Of a DNA stretch of 64,000 nucleotides, positions 32,351 to 41,619 are shown one piece after another. The DNA is from Faecalicatena contorta (GTDB lineage Bacteria; Bacillota; Clostridia; Lachnospirales; Lachnospiraceae): NCBI RefSeq assembly GCF_021531975.1, contig NZ_JAFBIY010000008.1, positions 1 through 64,000 of the forward strand, in the 5' to 3' direction. A model generated the notes under the pieces. The model was not told the DNA's origin and ran no database searches. It saw only the letters and a program-made list of their open reading frames with translations. The position numbers and the translations under genes were made by a program. The stretch's first letter is position 1, and each line of letters opens with the position of its first letter.

Positions 32351-33733
32351 ATGTTAGAAAAATTCTTCAAATTGAAGGAAAATGGTACAGATGTTAAGAC
32401 GGAAGTTCTTGCCGGTGTTACGACATTCATGACAATGGCTTACATTCTTGCCGTTAACCCGAGTATTCTTGCAGCAGCAGGAATGGATCAGGGTGCTGTA
32501 TTTACTGCCACAGCTCTTGCATCCCTGATCGGTACGCTTTTGATGGCGCTTCTGGCAAATTATCCATTTGCATTGGCTCCGGGTATGGGATTAAATGCAT
32601 ATTTCGCATACACAGTAGTTCTTGGTATGGGATATAGCTGGGAAGTAGCGCTTACAGCTGTATTTGTGGAAGGTCTTGTTTTCATTGTACTTTCACTTAC
32701 AAATGTGCGTGAGGCGATTTTCAATGCAATTCCAATGAATTTAAAGGCTGCAGTAAGTGTTGGTATCGGTCTTTTTATCGCTTTTATCGGACTTCAGAAT
32801 GCGAATATTGTTGTCGGCGGTGCAACTCTGGTAGAACTTTTCTCCATTGATGGATATAATCTTGTAAATGGTGTTGAAGCATCATTTAATGATGTGGGAA
32901 TTACAGTTCTTCTTGCAATTGCAGGGGTACTGATCACTGGCATTCTTGTAATCAGGAACGTAAAAGGAAATATTCTCTGGGGAATCCTGATTACATGGTT
33001 ACTAGGAATCGTTTGTCAGGTCTCAGGCCTGTATGTTCCGAATCCGGAGATTGGATTCTACAGTCTGCTTCCTGATTTCAGTAACGGACTGTCAGTGCCA
33101 AGCATTATGCCGGTTCTCGGAAAGCTCCAGTTTGATGGCATTTTCTCACTGAACTTTATTGTAGTTATCTTTGCATTTTTGTTTGTTGATATGTTTGATA
33201 CGATTGGAACATTGATCGGTGTAGCTTCCAAAGCAGATATGCTGGATAAGGAAGGCAAGCTTCCACGTATTAAGGGCGCTCTTCTTGCCGATGCGGTTGC
33301 AACAACTGCAGGTGCATTTCTTGGAACAACAACAACGACAACTTATGTTGAAAGTGCTTCTGGTGTAACAGAAGGAGGAAGAACAGGTCTTACGGCAGTA
33401 ACTACAGCAATTCTTTTCGGACTTGCCTTATTCCTGTCACCGATTTTCCTTGCAATTCCATCATTTGCTACAGCTCCTGCACTGATTGTTGTTGGTTTCT
33501 ATATGCTGACAAATGTGGTAAATATTGATTTCAGCGATATATCTGAGGCACTTCCATGCTATATCTGTATTGGTGCAATGCCATTCTTCTACAGTATCTC
33601 TGAAGGTATTGCCATGGGTGTGATCTCTTATGTAGTGCTGAATGTTCTTACAGGTAAGGCAAAAGACAAGAAAATCAGCGTACTCATGTATGTGCTGGCG
33701 GTGCTCTTCATACTGAAATACATTTTCCTGTAA
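32351..33733 (+). CDS. NCS2 (AzgA/PbuG-type) guanine/hypoxanthine permease
   Basis: A 460-residue membrane protein with about 12-14 helices. LAGVTTFMTMAYILAVNP near the N-terminus and LLADAVATTAGAFLGTTTTTTYVESASG (given by its flanks) around residues 310-340 mark the AzgA/PbuG branch of purine transporters. It imports guanine, hypoxanthine or adenine by proton symport. An AAGGAGGAG site precedes the start. No purine riboswitch is visible in the 170-base leader, and the TTGATA/TATACT pair at 32296-32326 has a 19-base spacer, so the promoter call is weak. Confidence 0.92.
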   Translation: MLEKFFKLKENGTDVKTEVLAGVTTFMTMAYILAVNPSILAAAGMDQGAVFTATALASLIGTLLMALLANYPFALAPGMGLNAYFAYTVVLGMGYSWEVALTAVFVEGLVFIVLSLTNVREAIFNAIPMNLKAAVSVGIGLFIAFIGLQNANIVVGGATLVELFSIDGYNLVNGVEASFNDVGITVLLAIAGVLITGILVIRNVKGNILWGILITWLLGIVCQVSGLYVPNPEIGFYSLLPDFSNGLSVPSIMPVLGKLQFDGIFSLNFIVVIFAFLFVDMFDTIGTLIGVASKADMLDKEGKLPRIKGALLADAVATTAGAFLGTTTTTTYVESASGVTEGGRTGLTAVTTAILFGLALFLSPIFLAIPSFATAPALIVVGFYMLTNVVNIDFSDISEALPCYICIGAMPFFYSISEGIAMGVISYVVLNVLTGKAKDKKISVLMYVLAVLFILKYIFL

Positions 33734-33772
33734 ATCAGTTATCTGACATTTGAATAAAAGTGAATGTAACAA

Positions 33773-33804
33773 AGAAGTGGTTCGATCGTCAGAACCACTT
33801 TTTT
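33773..33804 (+). terminator. Terminator of the purine permease gene
   Basis: AAGTGGTTC (33775-33783) pairs perfectly with GAACCACTT (33792-33800) across an eight-base loop and is followed by TTTT. Confidence 0.8.
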
Positions 33805-33906
33805 GCATAACAGGATATTTCACAGAATAGACATATTTCTTTGTTAGTATAACAGATAGAAGATATACTTGTGTTATACGTATGTGGGAAAGGGGAATTC
33901 AGACGT

Positions 33907-34584
33907 ATGGATAAGATTAAGATATTGGTAGTAGATGATGAAGCAAGGATGCGTAAGCTTGTGCGGGACTTCCTCGAGAGAGAAGGATATCACGTGCTGG
34001 AAGCGGGTGACGGCATTGAAGCGATGGAAAAGTTCTACGAGGAAAAAGATATTGCCCTTATCATTCTTGATGTAATGATGCCGAAAATGGATGGCTGGCA
34101 GGTGTGCCGTGAAGTACGGCAGTCTTCCAGAGTGCCGATCATTATGCTGACTGCCCGTTCAGAGGAGAGAGATGAATTGAAGGGATTTGAGCTGGGTGTG
34201 GATGAATATATTTCCAAACCATTCAGCCCGAAAATCCTTGTGGCAAGAGCGCAGGCTGTTCTTCGTCGTTCCTGTGCGGCCGAGATGGATGAGGCTTTGG
34301 AAGCAGGCGGTATCGAGATAGATAAGTCGGCTCATCAGGTAAGGATTGATGGGAAGGAGCTGGAATTAAGCTATAAGGAATTTGAACTTCTGACTTATTT
34401 TGTGGAAAATAAAGGTGTTGCTCTTTCACGGGAAAAGATACTGAATAATGTATGGAATTATGATTATTTTGGCGATGCAAGAACCATTGATACGCATGTG
34501 AAGAAGCTCAGAAGCAAGCTGGGTGAAAAGGGGAATTACATTAAAACAATATGGGGAATGGGTTATAAATTTGAGGTGGAATAA
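33907..34584 (+). CDS. OmpR family response regulator
   Basis: A 225-residue two-component regulator. The receiver domain has DD at 10-11, the phospho-acceptor D55 (LIILDVMMPK) and the Lys in ISKPF. The C-terminal winged helix (about residues 130-225) ends with RTIDTHVKKLRSKLG and the usual TIWGMGYKFE. AAAGGGG upstream supports the ATG at 33907 over an upstream ATG at 33871. The kinase gene starts only a few bases later. The stimulus is unknown. Confidence 0.93.
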   Translation: MDKIKILVVDDEARMRKLVRDFLEREGYHVLEAGDGIEAMEKFYEEKDIALIILDVMMPKMDGWQVCREVRQSSRVPIIMLTARSEERDELKGFELGVDEYISKPFSPKILVARAQAVLRRSCAAEMDEALEAGGIEIDKSAHQVRIDGKELELSYKEFELLTYFVENKGVALSREKILNNVWNYDYFGDARTIDTHVKKLRSKLGEKGNYIKTIWGMGYKFEVE

Positions 34585-34589
34585 TTGTG

Positions 34590-36056
34590 ATGAAACATTC
34601 AATTAAGCGGCAGATGACTGCAGTGTTCATGGGGCTGATGCTTTGTTTCCTGATTGCACTCCTCGTTCTCAATGCGAGGTATCTGGAACCATATTATATC
34701 AGCAACAAGGAAACATCATTTATTCATATGTATAATGTGCTGAAAGATGCTGTGGAGAATGACAGGGTAGAAGAGACAGAAGTTTCAAATGAACTGCAGC
34801 ATCTTGCGGAGAAGGGAAACCTTTCTTTTCTTGTTATTGAAGAGGAAAATGAACGTGTCGTAACGAATGTGCGAAATATGGATATTCTGAAGAATCAGCT
34901 TCTGGGATACCTTCTGAATCAGGCACAGAAGAATGGAAGGATTCTGGAGAGTACCGATGATTATCAGCTTATGCAGTCGAAAGATGCATGGAATGAGACA
35001 GAATATATTGAAATGTGGGGAACCTTTGAAGATGGAAGTCGGTTTCTGATCAGAAGTCCGCTGGAAAGTATTAAGGAAAGTGCAGAAATATCAAACCGGT
35101 TTTTTATCTATATCGGCTGTGCGATGGTAGTGATTTCCATGATCCTTGTATGGTATTTTTCGAAACGTCTTACAGATCCGATACATGAGCTGGCTGTGCT
35201 TTCTGATAAAATGGCTAATCTGGATTTTGAGGCGAAGTATACAAGCGGCGGTGACAATGAGATCGGCGAGCTTGGTGCGAATTTTAACCGGATGTCCGAG
35301 AAACTGGAGAGTGCCATATCCGAACTGAAAAGTGCGAATAACAGTCTGCAGAAGGATATTGAGCGAAAAGAGAAAATGGAAGAGATGCGTAATGAATTCC
35401 TTGGAAATGTTTCTCATGAGCTTAAAACGCCGATTGCGCTGATTCAGGGCTATGCAGAAGGGCTGAAAGAAGGCGTAAATGACGATCCGGAAAGTCGTGA
35501 ATTTTATTGTGATGTTATTATGGATGAAGCGACGAAAATGAATCAGATGGTAAAGAATCTTCTGACGCTGAATCAGCTGGAATTCGGGGATGAAGAGATT
35601 GCATTTGAACGTTTTAATCTGACGGAGCTGATTCAGGGTATCTTACAGAGCATGGAAATCATGGCACAGCAGAAAGAGGCAAAGGTAATCTTCCGCCAGA
35701 CGGAGCCGGTGTATGTGTGGGCAGATGAGTATAAGGTGGAGCAGGTAATACGTAATTACGTAAGTAATGCATTTCATCATGTTGATGGTGAGAAGGTAAT
35801 TGAAGTAAAGATACAGACGGCCGATGGAAAAGCGAAGACCTCTGTATTTAACACTGGAACACCGATACCGGAAAAGGATATTCCGCATATCTGGGATAAA
35901 TTTTACAAAGTTGACAAGGCGCATACAAGAGAGTATGGCGGAAATGGAATCGGGCTTTCAATCGTCAAGGCGATCATGGAATCCTTCCACCAGAAATACG
36001 GTGTGAATAATTATGACAATGGAGTTGAATTCTGGTTCCAACTTGATATATTATAA
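34590..36056 (+). CDS. Sensor histidine kinase with HAMP domain
   Basis: A 488-residue membrane kinase paired with the upstream regulator. Transmembrane helices are at about 8-28 and 171-190, flanking an extracytoplasmic sensor of some 140 residues. HAMP follows (RLTDPIHELAVLSDKM). The H-box GNVSHELKTPIAL has H276, and the ATPase domain has the N-box (VIRNYVSNAFHH) and GIGLSIVKAI. A GAGGTGGA site serves ATG 34590 or the GTG one codon earlier. hisH begins 33 bases downstream, so a shared transcript is possible. Confidence 0.92.
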   Translation: MKHSIKRQMTAVFMGLMLCFLIALLVLNARYLEPYYISNKETSFIHMYNVLKDAVENDRVEETEVSNELQHLAEKGNLSFLVIEEENERVVTNVRNMDILKNQLLGYLLNQAQKNGRILESTDDYQLMQSKDAWNETEYIEMWGTFEDGSRFLIRSPLESIKESAEISNRFFIYIGCAMVVISMILVWYFSKRLTDPIHELAVLSDKMANLDFEAKYTSGGDNEIGELGANFNRMSEKLESAISELKSANNSLQKDIERKEKMEEMRNEFLGNVSHELKTPIALIQGYAEGLKEGVNDDPESREFYCDVIMDEATKMNQMVKNLLTLNQLEFGDEEIAFERFNLTELIQGILQSMEIMAQQKEAKVIFRQTEPVYVWADEYKVEQVIRNYVSNAFHHVDGEKVIEVKIQTADGKAKTSVFNTGTPIPEKDIPHIWDKFYKVDKAHTREYGGNGIGLSIVKAIMESFHQKYGVNNYDNGVEFWFQLDIL

Positions 36057-36089
36057 GAGTGCAACAAACGTAAGGAAAGGGACAACAAT

Positions 36090-36695
36090 ATGATAGCGAT
36101 AATCGACTATGATGCAGGTAATATAAAGAGTGTGGAGAAAGCTCTCGTACTTCTGGGACAGGATGTCGTGATCACACGGGACCGTGATACGATTCTTGCC
36201 GCGGATAAGGTGATTCTGCCGGGTGTTGGTGCTTTTGGTGATGCCATGGGCAAGATCAGACAGTATGGTCTGGAGAGTGTCATTCACGAAGTTGTTGAGA
36301 AGAAGACACCGTTTCTCGGCATCTGTCTTGGGCTTCAGCTTCTGTTTGAGCGAAGCGATGAGACGCCGGGAGTAGAAGGACTTGGTATTTTGAAGGGAGA
36401 GATTCTCCGTATTCCGGATTGCCCGGGGTTAAAGATTCCTCATATGGGATGGAATTCCCTGGAATTTCAGAACGAAGGAAGACTCTTTAAAGGTTTGCCG
36501 GAGCAGCCATATGTTTATTTTGTACATTCTTATTATCTTAAGGCAGAAGATGAGGCAATCGTGACTGCGACAACCGAGTACAGTACGCACATTCATGCTT
36601 CTGTGGAAAAGGATAATGTATTTGCCTGCCAGTTCCATCCGGAGAAGAGCAGCGATGTAGGACTTAAGATACTGAGGAATTTTGTGGAATTATAG
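36090..36695 (+). CDS. hisH: Imidazole glycerol phosphate synthase, glutaminase subunit
   Basis: A 201-residue class I glutamine amidotransferase of histidine biosynthesis. The nucleophile Cys is in [12 protein letters not shown] and the catalytic His/Glu in CQFHPEKSS. It feeds ammonia to HisF, encoded 14 bases downstream. Only hisH and hisF are here; the rest of the pathway must lie elsewhere. Confidence 0.95.
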   Translation: MIAIIDYDAGNIKSVEKALVLLGQDVVITRDRDTILAADKVILPGVGAFGDAMGKIRQYGLESVIHEVVEKKTPFLGICLGLQLLFERSDETPGVEGLGILKGEILRIPDCPGLKIPHMGWNSLEFQNEGRLFKGLPEQPYVYFVHSYYLKAEDEAIVTATTEYSTHIHASVEKDNVFACQFHPEKSSDVGLKILRNFVEL

Positions 36696-36709
36696 ACGGA
36701 GGTCAGAGG

Positions 36710-37471
36710 ATGCATACAAAGAGAATTATTCCATGCCTGGATGTAAATAACGGCCGTGTCGTGAAGGGCGTAAATTTTGTGGATTTAAGAGATGCCGGAG
36801 ATCCGGTAGAGATAGGAAAAGCGTATGATAAGGCAGGAGCGGATGAACTGGTCTTTCTGGATATCACAGCATCTTCGGATGCCAGAGAGACTGTTGTTGA
36901 TATGGTACGTAAGGTTGCAGAGACGGTCTTTATTCCATTTACGGTAGGCGGCGGCATCCGTACGGTGGACGATTTCAGAGCGTTGCTTCGAGAAGGGGCA
37001 GACAAGATATCGATCAATTCATCTGCCATCAATACGCCGCATCTTATTTCTGAAGCGGCAGATAAGTTTGGGAGCCAATGTGTTGTTGTGGCGATTGATG
37101 CAAAGAAACGTGCGGACGGAAGCGGCTGGAATATCTATAAGAATGGTGGACGTATTGACGTAGGAATCGATGCCCTTGAGTGGGCAGCGAAGGTTGAAAA
37201 GCTTGGCGCCGGAGAGATTCTCCTTACCAGTATGGACTGTGACGGAACGAAGGCTGGCTATGATCTGGAGCTTACCAGAGCAATTGCAGAGACGGTTTCG
37301 ATACCGGTCATTGCATCCGGCGGGGCAGGAACACTGGAGCATTTTCATGAAGCTCTGACAGAGGGAAAGGCAGATGCGGCGCTTGCAGCATCCTTGTTCC
37401 ACTACAAAGAGCTGGAGATCCGGGAAGTAAAAGAATATCTGAGAGGAAAAGGCGTATCGGTACGTCTGTAG
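36710..37471 (+). CDS. hisF: Imidazole glycerol phosphate synthase, cyclase subunit
   Basis: A 253-residue TIM barrel that makes imidazole glycerol phosphate and AICAR. The catalytic Asp residues sit in [12 protein letters not shown] and [18 protein letters not shown] and ASGGAG bind the two substrate phosphates. It is tightly linked to hisH and followed 11 bases later by ung. Confidence 0.96.
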   Translation: MHTKRIIPCLDVNNGRVVKGVNFVDLRDAGDPVEIGKAYDKAGADELVFLDITASSDARETVVDMVRKVAETVFIPFTVGGGIRTVDDFRALLREGADKISINSSAINTPHLISEAADKFGSQCVVVAIDAKKRADGSGWNIYKNGGRIDVGIDALEWAAKVEKLGAGEILLTSMDCDGTKAGYDLELTRAIAETVSIPVIASGGAGTLEHFHEALTEGKADAALAASLFHYKELEIREVKEYLRGKGVSVRL

Positions 37472-37482
37472 GAGAGAACAAA

Positions 37483-38151
37483 ATGGCAGCGATTAATAAT
37501 GACTGGCTGGAAGCGTTAAAGGATGAATTTAAAAAGCCATATTACCGGCAGCTTTTTCAGACGGTAACAGAGGAGTATAAGACGAGGCTTATTTTTCCGC
37601 CGGCAGATGATATTTTTAATGCATTTCATCTGACACCGCTACATAATGTAAAGGTTGTGATCCTTGGACAGGATCCATACCATAATAACGGACAGGCACA
37701 TGGACTGTGTTTTTCTGTAAAGAAGGGCGTGGAGATACCACCGTCTCTTGTGAATATTTATAAGGAACTTCATGATGACCTCGGGTGTTCAATACCGGAT
37801 CACGGGTGTCTTACTAAATGGGCCGAGCAGGGAGTGCTGATGCTGAATACGGTATTAACTGTACGCGCCCATCAGGCCAATTCACACCGTGGAATTGGCT
37901 GGGAAGAGTTTACAGATGCAGCCATTATGGCGCTTAATAAAGAGGACAGACCGATTGTATTTATTTTGTGGGGTGCACCGGCGCAGCGAAAAGAAAAAAT
38001 GCTGACGAATCCGAATCACCTCATATTGAAAGCACCACATCCGAGCCCACTTTCCGCATATCGAGGTTTTTTTGGCAGCAGACCGTTCAGCCAGACAAAT
38101 ACCTTCCTGAAAGAGCATGGAGTCGGCCCCATTGACTGGCAGATTGAGTGA
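37483..38151 (+). CDS. ung: Uracil-DNA glycosylase, family 1
   Basis: A 222-residue DNA repair enzyme that excises uracil. The water-activating Asp is in LGQDPYHNNGQAHG and the leucine-loop/His motif is in APHPSPLSAYRGF. Length is normal. It ends the HK-hisH-hisF-ung run, which has gaps of only 11-33 bases. Confidence 0.96.
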   Translation: MAAINNDWLEALKDEFKKPYYRQLFQTVTEEYKTRLIFPPADDIFNAFHLTPLHNVKVVILGQDPYHNNGQAHGLCFSVKKGVEIPPSLVNIYKELHDDLGCSIPDHGCLTKWAEQGVLMLNTVLTVRAHQANSHRGIGWEEFTDAAIMALNKEDRPIVFILWGAPAQRKEKMLTNPNHLILKAPHPSPLSAYRGFFGSRPFSQTNTFLKEHGVGPIDWQIE

Positions 38152-38157
38152 AAGTTC

Positions 38158-38187
38158 TTGCTTTTATATGCTATGTAAGAGTATAAT
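38158..38187 (+). promoter_or_regulatory. Promoter of the small membrane protein gene
   Basis: TTGCTT (38158-38163) and TATAAT (38182-38187) have an 18-base spacer, 45 bases before the gene at 38233. Confidence 0.5.
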
Positions 38188-38232
38188 ATAAGTGGTTATG
38201 TTAGTTAGTAAGTGAGACAAGGAGGACGGAAA

Positions 38233-38766
38233 ATGGAATTAAAACAGACAAAAACAATCATGGATGTCCGCAGAGGTTATTTGATGGCAGTTCTTGGGGT
38301 GAGTGTACTTGCAATTATTGTGGCTGGAATTATATCAAATTCTGTTACCCACAGCATTCCTGTTTTTACAGTATGTGTATTTGCAATCTTTATTATAATG
38401 CTGTCACTGGTTTATGATGTTTACATCAATTCAACATACCGGATCTTTCTGGTAGATGATGATGTCTACATCTATTACCCGACATATAGTTCAAGAGCAG
38501 GAAATGAATTTATCTTTTACAAGGTTCTGGAAGTAGACAGTGCAACAGTAAAAGGAAGCTCTATCGTGTTTAACGGTAAAGTAGCTGTTGTGACAGATGC
38601 TGTAGAGAGACCGGGAATGAAGGAAGTGGCAGACCCGAAGGCATTGTTTGCAGAGGTGTTTGCTGAGGATACATATTCGATTACAAAGAGATTTCGTATT
38701 TCCCGTATATTCGACGGAGAAAATGAATTGATGGGCAAACTTGCCAAAAAGAAGAAAAAAGCATAA
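38233..38766 (+). CDS. Uncharacterised two-helix membrane protein
   Basis: A 177-residue protein of unknown function. Two hydrophobic segments (about residues 20-40 and 46-66) are followed by a cytoplasmic, beta-rich region resembling a PH-like fold and a lysine-rich tail (KLAKKKKKA). AAGGAGG precedes ATG 38233; the in-frame ATG at 38212 has no such site. It has its own promoter, and a terminator separates it from the metal ATPase downstream, so it need not belong to that module. Confidence 0.7.
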   Translation: MELKQTKTIMDVRRGYLMAVLGVSVLAIIVAGIISNSVTHSIPVFTVCVFAIFIIMLSLVYDVYINSTYRIFLVDDDVYIYYPTYSSRAGNEFIFYKVLEVDSATVKGSSIVFNGKVAVVTDAVERPGMKEVADPKALFAEVFAEDTYSITKRFRISRIFDGENELMGKLAKKKKKA

Positions 38767-38810
38767 GACGAAAGTTTTTCGTCAGGTTTTGTTTGGGGAT
38801 TGGAGAAGTG

Positions 38811-38851
38811 AAAGGATCAGGAAATCGGTGAAAGGATTTTCTGGTCCTTTT
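38811..38851 (+). terminator. Terminator before the metal ATPase gene
   Basis: AAAGGATCAGGAAA (38811-38824) pairs with TTTTCTGGTCCTTTT (38837-38851), with wobbles, and ends in T. A smaller hairpin GACGAAA/TTTCGTC lies at 38767-38783, right after the preceding stop. Confidence 0.65.
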
Positions 38852-38867
38852 ACTTTGGAAAAATATA

Positions 38868-38927
38868 TTGACAAAGAAGGAAATGATGTTATAATGGAAA
38901 CAAACATATGAACAACTATTCATACGT
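38868..38927 (+). promoter_or_regulatory. Promoter and ArsR/CadC-type operator of the metal ATPase gene
   Basis: TTGACA (38868-38873) and TATAAT (38890-38895) have a 16-base spacer. Just downstream, ATATGAA (38906-38912) is inverted as TTCATAC (38919-38925) within ACATATGAACAACTATTCAT. This is the characteristic ATATGAAC-type operator of ArsR/SmtB repressors. The CadC-like protein encoded at 41231 is the obvious candidate to bind it and release on metal. Confidence 0.75.
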
Positions 38928-38959
38928 TCAAATGAATAACATACATGGAGGACAAAGAT

Positions 38960-41119
38960 ATGGAAGGACATGAACATCATCATGAGCATCATCACCACGA
39001 TCATGAGCATCACCATCATCACGAACACGTGATGCCGGCAGGTGTTAAGCAGAAGGAATATATTCTGGAAGGTCTGGGCTGCGCGAATTGTGCCGCCAAA
39101 ATGGAACGGAAGATCAATGCCCTTCCACAGGTGGAGGCGGCAACGATTACATTTGCAACAAAGAAGCTTGTAGTGGCTTCTGATCATCAGGAGGATCTGC
39201 TTCCTGTTCTTCAAAAGATATGTTCCTCTGTTGAATCGGAAGTGAAGGTAACAGTGCCTGAGAAAAAACCGGAACAAAAGAAGAAAGAGAACAGGATCAT
39301 ACCGATAGCAGTCGGAGCCCTGTGTTTTGTACTGGGAATCATAACAAAGAAGCTGGAAATGTCGGTGTATGTAAGTTCTATTCTATTTATAGCGGCATAT
39401 GCAGTGCTGGGACTGGAAATTGTCTGGAAAGCATTTAAAAACCTGACGAAGGGGCATGTGTTTGATGAGAATTTCCTGATGAGTGTTGCGACGATCGCAG
39501 CATTTGCGATTGGCGATTTTGCGGAAGCAGTTGGCGTTATGCTGTTCTATCGTGTGGGAGAATATTTTGAAGATGTGGCGGTAGAAAAGAGCCGTTCACA
39601 GATCATGGAAGCAGTTGATATGCGCCCGGAAGTCGTACAGCTTGTACGAGGAGAGGAAGTAGTGGAAATCCCGGCACAGGAAGCGGTATGCGGCGATGTG
39701 ATACTGATTCGTCCGGGAGATCGTGTTCCACTGGATGGCCGTGTGCTGGAGGGAGAGAGCCGGATCGATACCTCTCCGGTTACCGGAGAACCGGTGCCGG
39801 TCAGAGTATGCCCGGGGGAAGAAGTGATTTCCGGCTGTGTGAATGAGCAAGGTTTACTGAAAGTAGAAGTCATGAAGCCGCTCAGTGAATCTATGGTGAC
39901 GAAGATACTGGATTCTGTAGAGCATGCTGCTGCAAGTAAACCGAAGATTGACCGGTTTATTACGAGATTTGCAAGAGTATATACACCGGTTGTTGTAGCT
40001 GTGGCAGTGCTTACGGCGGTTGTGCCTTCTCTTTTTACGGGAGACTGGAACCAATGGATATATACGGCGATCACATTTCTGGTCATCAGTTGTCCATGTG
40101 CACTTGTGTTAAGTGTTCCCCTTGCATTCTTTTCGGGAATCGGAGCGGGTTCACGCAGAGGGATTCTGTTTAAAGGAGGCGTGGCAATAGAAGCACTGAA
40201 AGATGTGAAAGCAGTTGTCATGGATAAGACAGGAACGATTACGAAGGGGAATTTTGCTGTCCAGAAAATCGTAACGCTTCATAACCTGACTGCAAAGCAG
40301 GTGCTGACGATGGCAGCGGACTGCGAACTGGATTCAACGCATCCGATCGGCAGCAGTATTGTGCGGGAGGCAAAAGAGCAGAAACTGATGCTTACACGTG
40401 CGTCCAGGACACAGGAAATATCGGGCAAGGGTATCCATGCTGTATTTCCGGAAGGGGAGGTGCTATGTGGAAATCTCGCACTGATGGAAGCCTATGGTGT
40501 GGACACTGTTTCTTATCAGTATAAAGGATACGGAACAGAGGTACTTCTGGCAGTAGATGGAAGGCTGGAAGGATATCTTGTGATCGCGGATGAAATAAAA
40601 GAAGATGCAAAAGAGTCTGTATGTGCAATGAAAGCCCAGGGACTTGCGACAGTTATGCTGACGGGAGATGCAAAAGACAGCGCTTTCGCTGTTGCAAAGG
40701 CAACCGGTATTGACGAAGTATATGCACAGCTCATGCCACAGGAAAAGCTTACTCATCTTGAGAGTATTCGAAAGGTACATGGCGCAGTGATGTTCGTAGG
40801 AGATGGAATCAATGATGCACCTGTGCTTGCCGGCGCAGATGTAGGAGCGGCAATGGGAAGTGGTGCAGATGCGGCAATCGAGGCTGCAGATGTGGTGTTT
40901 ATGACTTCGTCTGTACAGGCAATCGTGCAGGCAGTATCTATCGCAAAAACAACGGGAAATATTGCCATGCAAAATGTGCTTTTTGCACTGGCGATAAAGC
41001 TTCTGGTGATGGTACTTGGATTTGCAGGCCTTGCAAATATGTGGCTGGCTGTTTTTGCAGATACCGGTGTTGCTATGCTTTGTGTTCTGAACGCAATCCG
41101 TATATTGTGGAAGAAATAA
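38960..41119 (+). CDS. Heavy-metal P-type ATPase (CadA/ZntA-like) with His-rich N-terminus
   Basis: A 719-residue P1B-type export pump, probably for Zn, Cd or Pb. Residues 4-22 are almost all His, Glu and Asp. An HMA domain follows with GCANC (C41, C44). The intramembrane SCPCALVLSVPLA marks the Zn/Cd/Pb class. DKTGTITKG is the phosphorylation site, TGEPVPV the actuator loop and VGDGINDAPVL the hinge. I start at ATG 38960, because the GGAGG lies between it and the in-frame ATG at 38945. A CadC-like repressor and a second ATPase are downstream. The operator before it predicts metal induction. Confidence 0.92.
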   Translation: MEGHEHHHEHHHHDHEHHHHHEHVMPAGVKQKEYILEGLGCANCAAKMERKINALPQVEAATITFATKKLVVASDHQEDLLPVLQKICSSVESEVKVTVPEKKPEQKKKENRIIPIAVGALCFVLGIITKKLEMSVYVSSILFIAAYAVLGLEIVWKAFKNLTKGHVFDENFLMSVATIAAFAIGDFAEAVGVMLFYRVGEYFEDVAVEKSRSQIMEAVDMRPEVVQLVRGEEVVEIPAQEAVCGDVILIRPGDRVPLDGRVLEGESRIDTSPVTGEPVPVRVCPGEEVISGCVNEQGLLKVEVMKPLSESMVTKILDSVEHAAASKPKIDRFITRFARVYTPVVVAVAVLTAVVPSLFTGDWNQWIYTAITFLVISCPCALVLSVPLAFFSGIGAGSRRGILFKGGVAIEALKDVKAVVMDKTGTITKGNFAVQKIVTLHNLTAKQVLTMAADCELDSTHPIGSSIVREAKEQKLMLTRASRTQEISGKGIHAVFPEGEVLCGNLALMEAYGVDTVSYQYKGYGTEVLLAVDGRLEGYLVIADEIKEDAKESVCAMKAQGLATVMLTGDAKDSAFAVAKATGIDEVYAQLMPQEKLTHLESIRKVHGAVMFVGDGINDAPVLAGADVGAAMGSGADAAIEAADVVFMTSSVQAIVQAVSIAKTTGNIAMQNVLFALAIKLLVMVLGFAGLANMWLAVFADTGVAMLCVLNAIRILWKK

Positions 41120-41148
41120 TTACAAAATTATTAATTTTAGCTTGTTTT

Positions 41149-41185
41149 ATGCCAAATGGTTGAAAATACTTTAACCCTTTGGCAT
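41149..41185 (+). promoter_or_regulatory. Hairpin/inverted repeat before the CadC-like gene
   Basis: ATGCCAAATGGTT (41149-41161) is inverted as AACCCTTTGGCAT (41173-41185), with one unpaired base. It is not followed by a strong T-run, so it may be an operator or an intercistronic hairpin that separates expression of the pump from the repressor. Confidence 0.45.
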
Positions 41186-41230
41186 AATTATTAGATAAGC
41201 ATCTGTTTGTGTCGTGAAAAGGAGAAATGT

Positions 41231-41590
41231 ATGGAAAGAGCAGGAATCGAATGCTGTGATGTATCCTGTATTCATGAGGATGCGGTAAATAAAGTTCTGA
41301 AAAAAATGCCGGACGAGCAGCTTCTCAGTGAGCTGGCAGATTTTTATAAAGTGTTCGGAGATACGACCAGAATCAGAATATTATGTGTTCTGCTGGAGTC
41401 GGAGATGTGTGTGTGCGACCTGGCAGCAGTTCTGGGGATGACGCAGTCGGCGATTTCCCACCAGCTGCGTATCCTGAAGCAGATGAAGCTGGTTAAGAAC
41501 AGAAGAGAAGGAAAGGCAGTGTTCTACTCACTTGCAGATGGTCATATAAAGTCGATCATCAGTCAGGGAATGGAGCATATTACAGAGTAA
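41231..41590 (+). CDS. CadC-like ArsR/SmtB family metal-responsive repressor
   Basis: A 119-residue winged-helix repressor. The alpha3 metal motif MCVCDLAAVLG and N-terminal cysteines (IECCDVSCIHEDAV) together match the four-Cys alpha3N site of CadC, which senses Cd, Pb and similar ions. The recognition helix is MTQSAISHQLRILKQ. AAAGGAG supports the ATG at 41231. It lies between two P-type ATPases and most likely represses the operator at 38904-38927. Confidence 0.9.
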   Translation: MERAGIECCDVSCIHEDAVNKVLKKMPDEQLLSELADFYKVFGDTTRIRILCVLLESEMCVCDLAAVLGMTQSAISHQLRILKQMKLVKNRREGKAVFYSLADGHIKSIISQGMEHITE

Positions 41591-41619
41591 AGCACATATA
41601 GTTTGTTAAGGAAATTGTT

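Noticed and set aside
39547-40221. A 224-codon minus-strand frame opposite the first P-type ATPase
   Set aside because: It is a low-complexity Ser/Thr/Pro-rich shadow of the strongly conserved ATPase frame and has no start signals.
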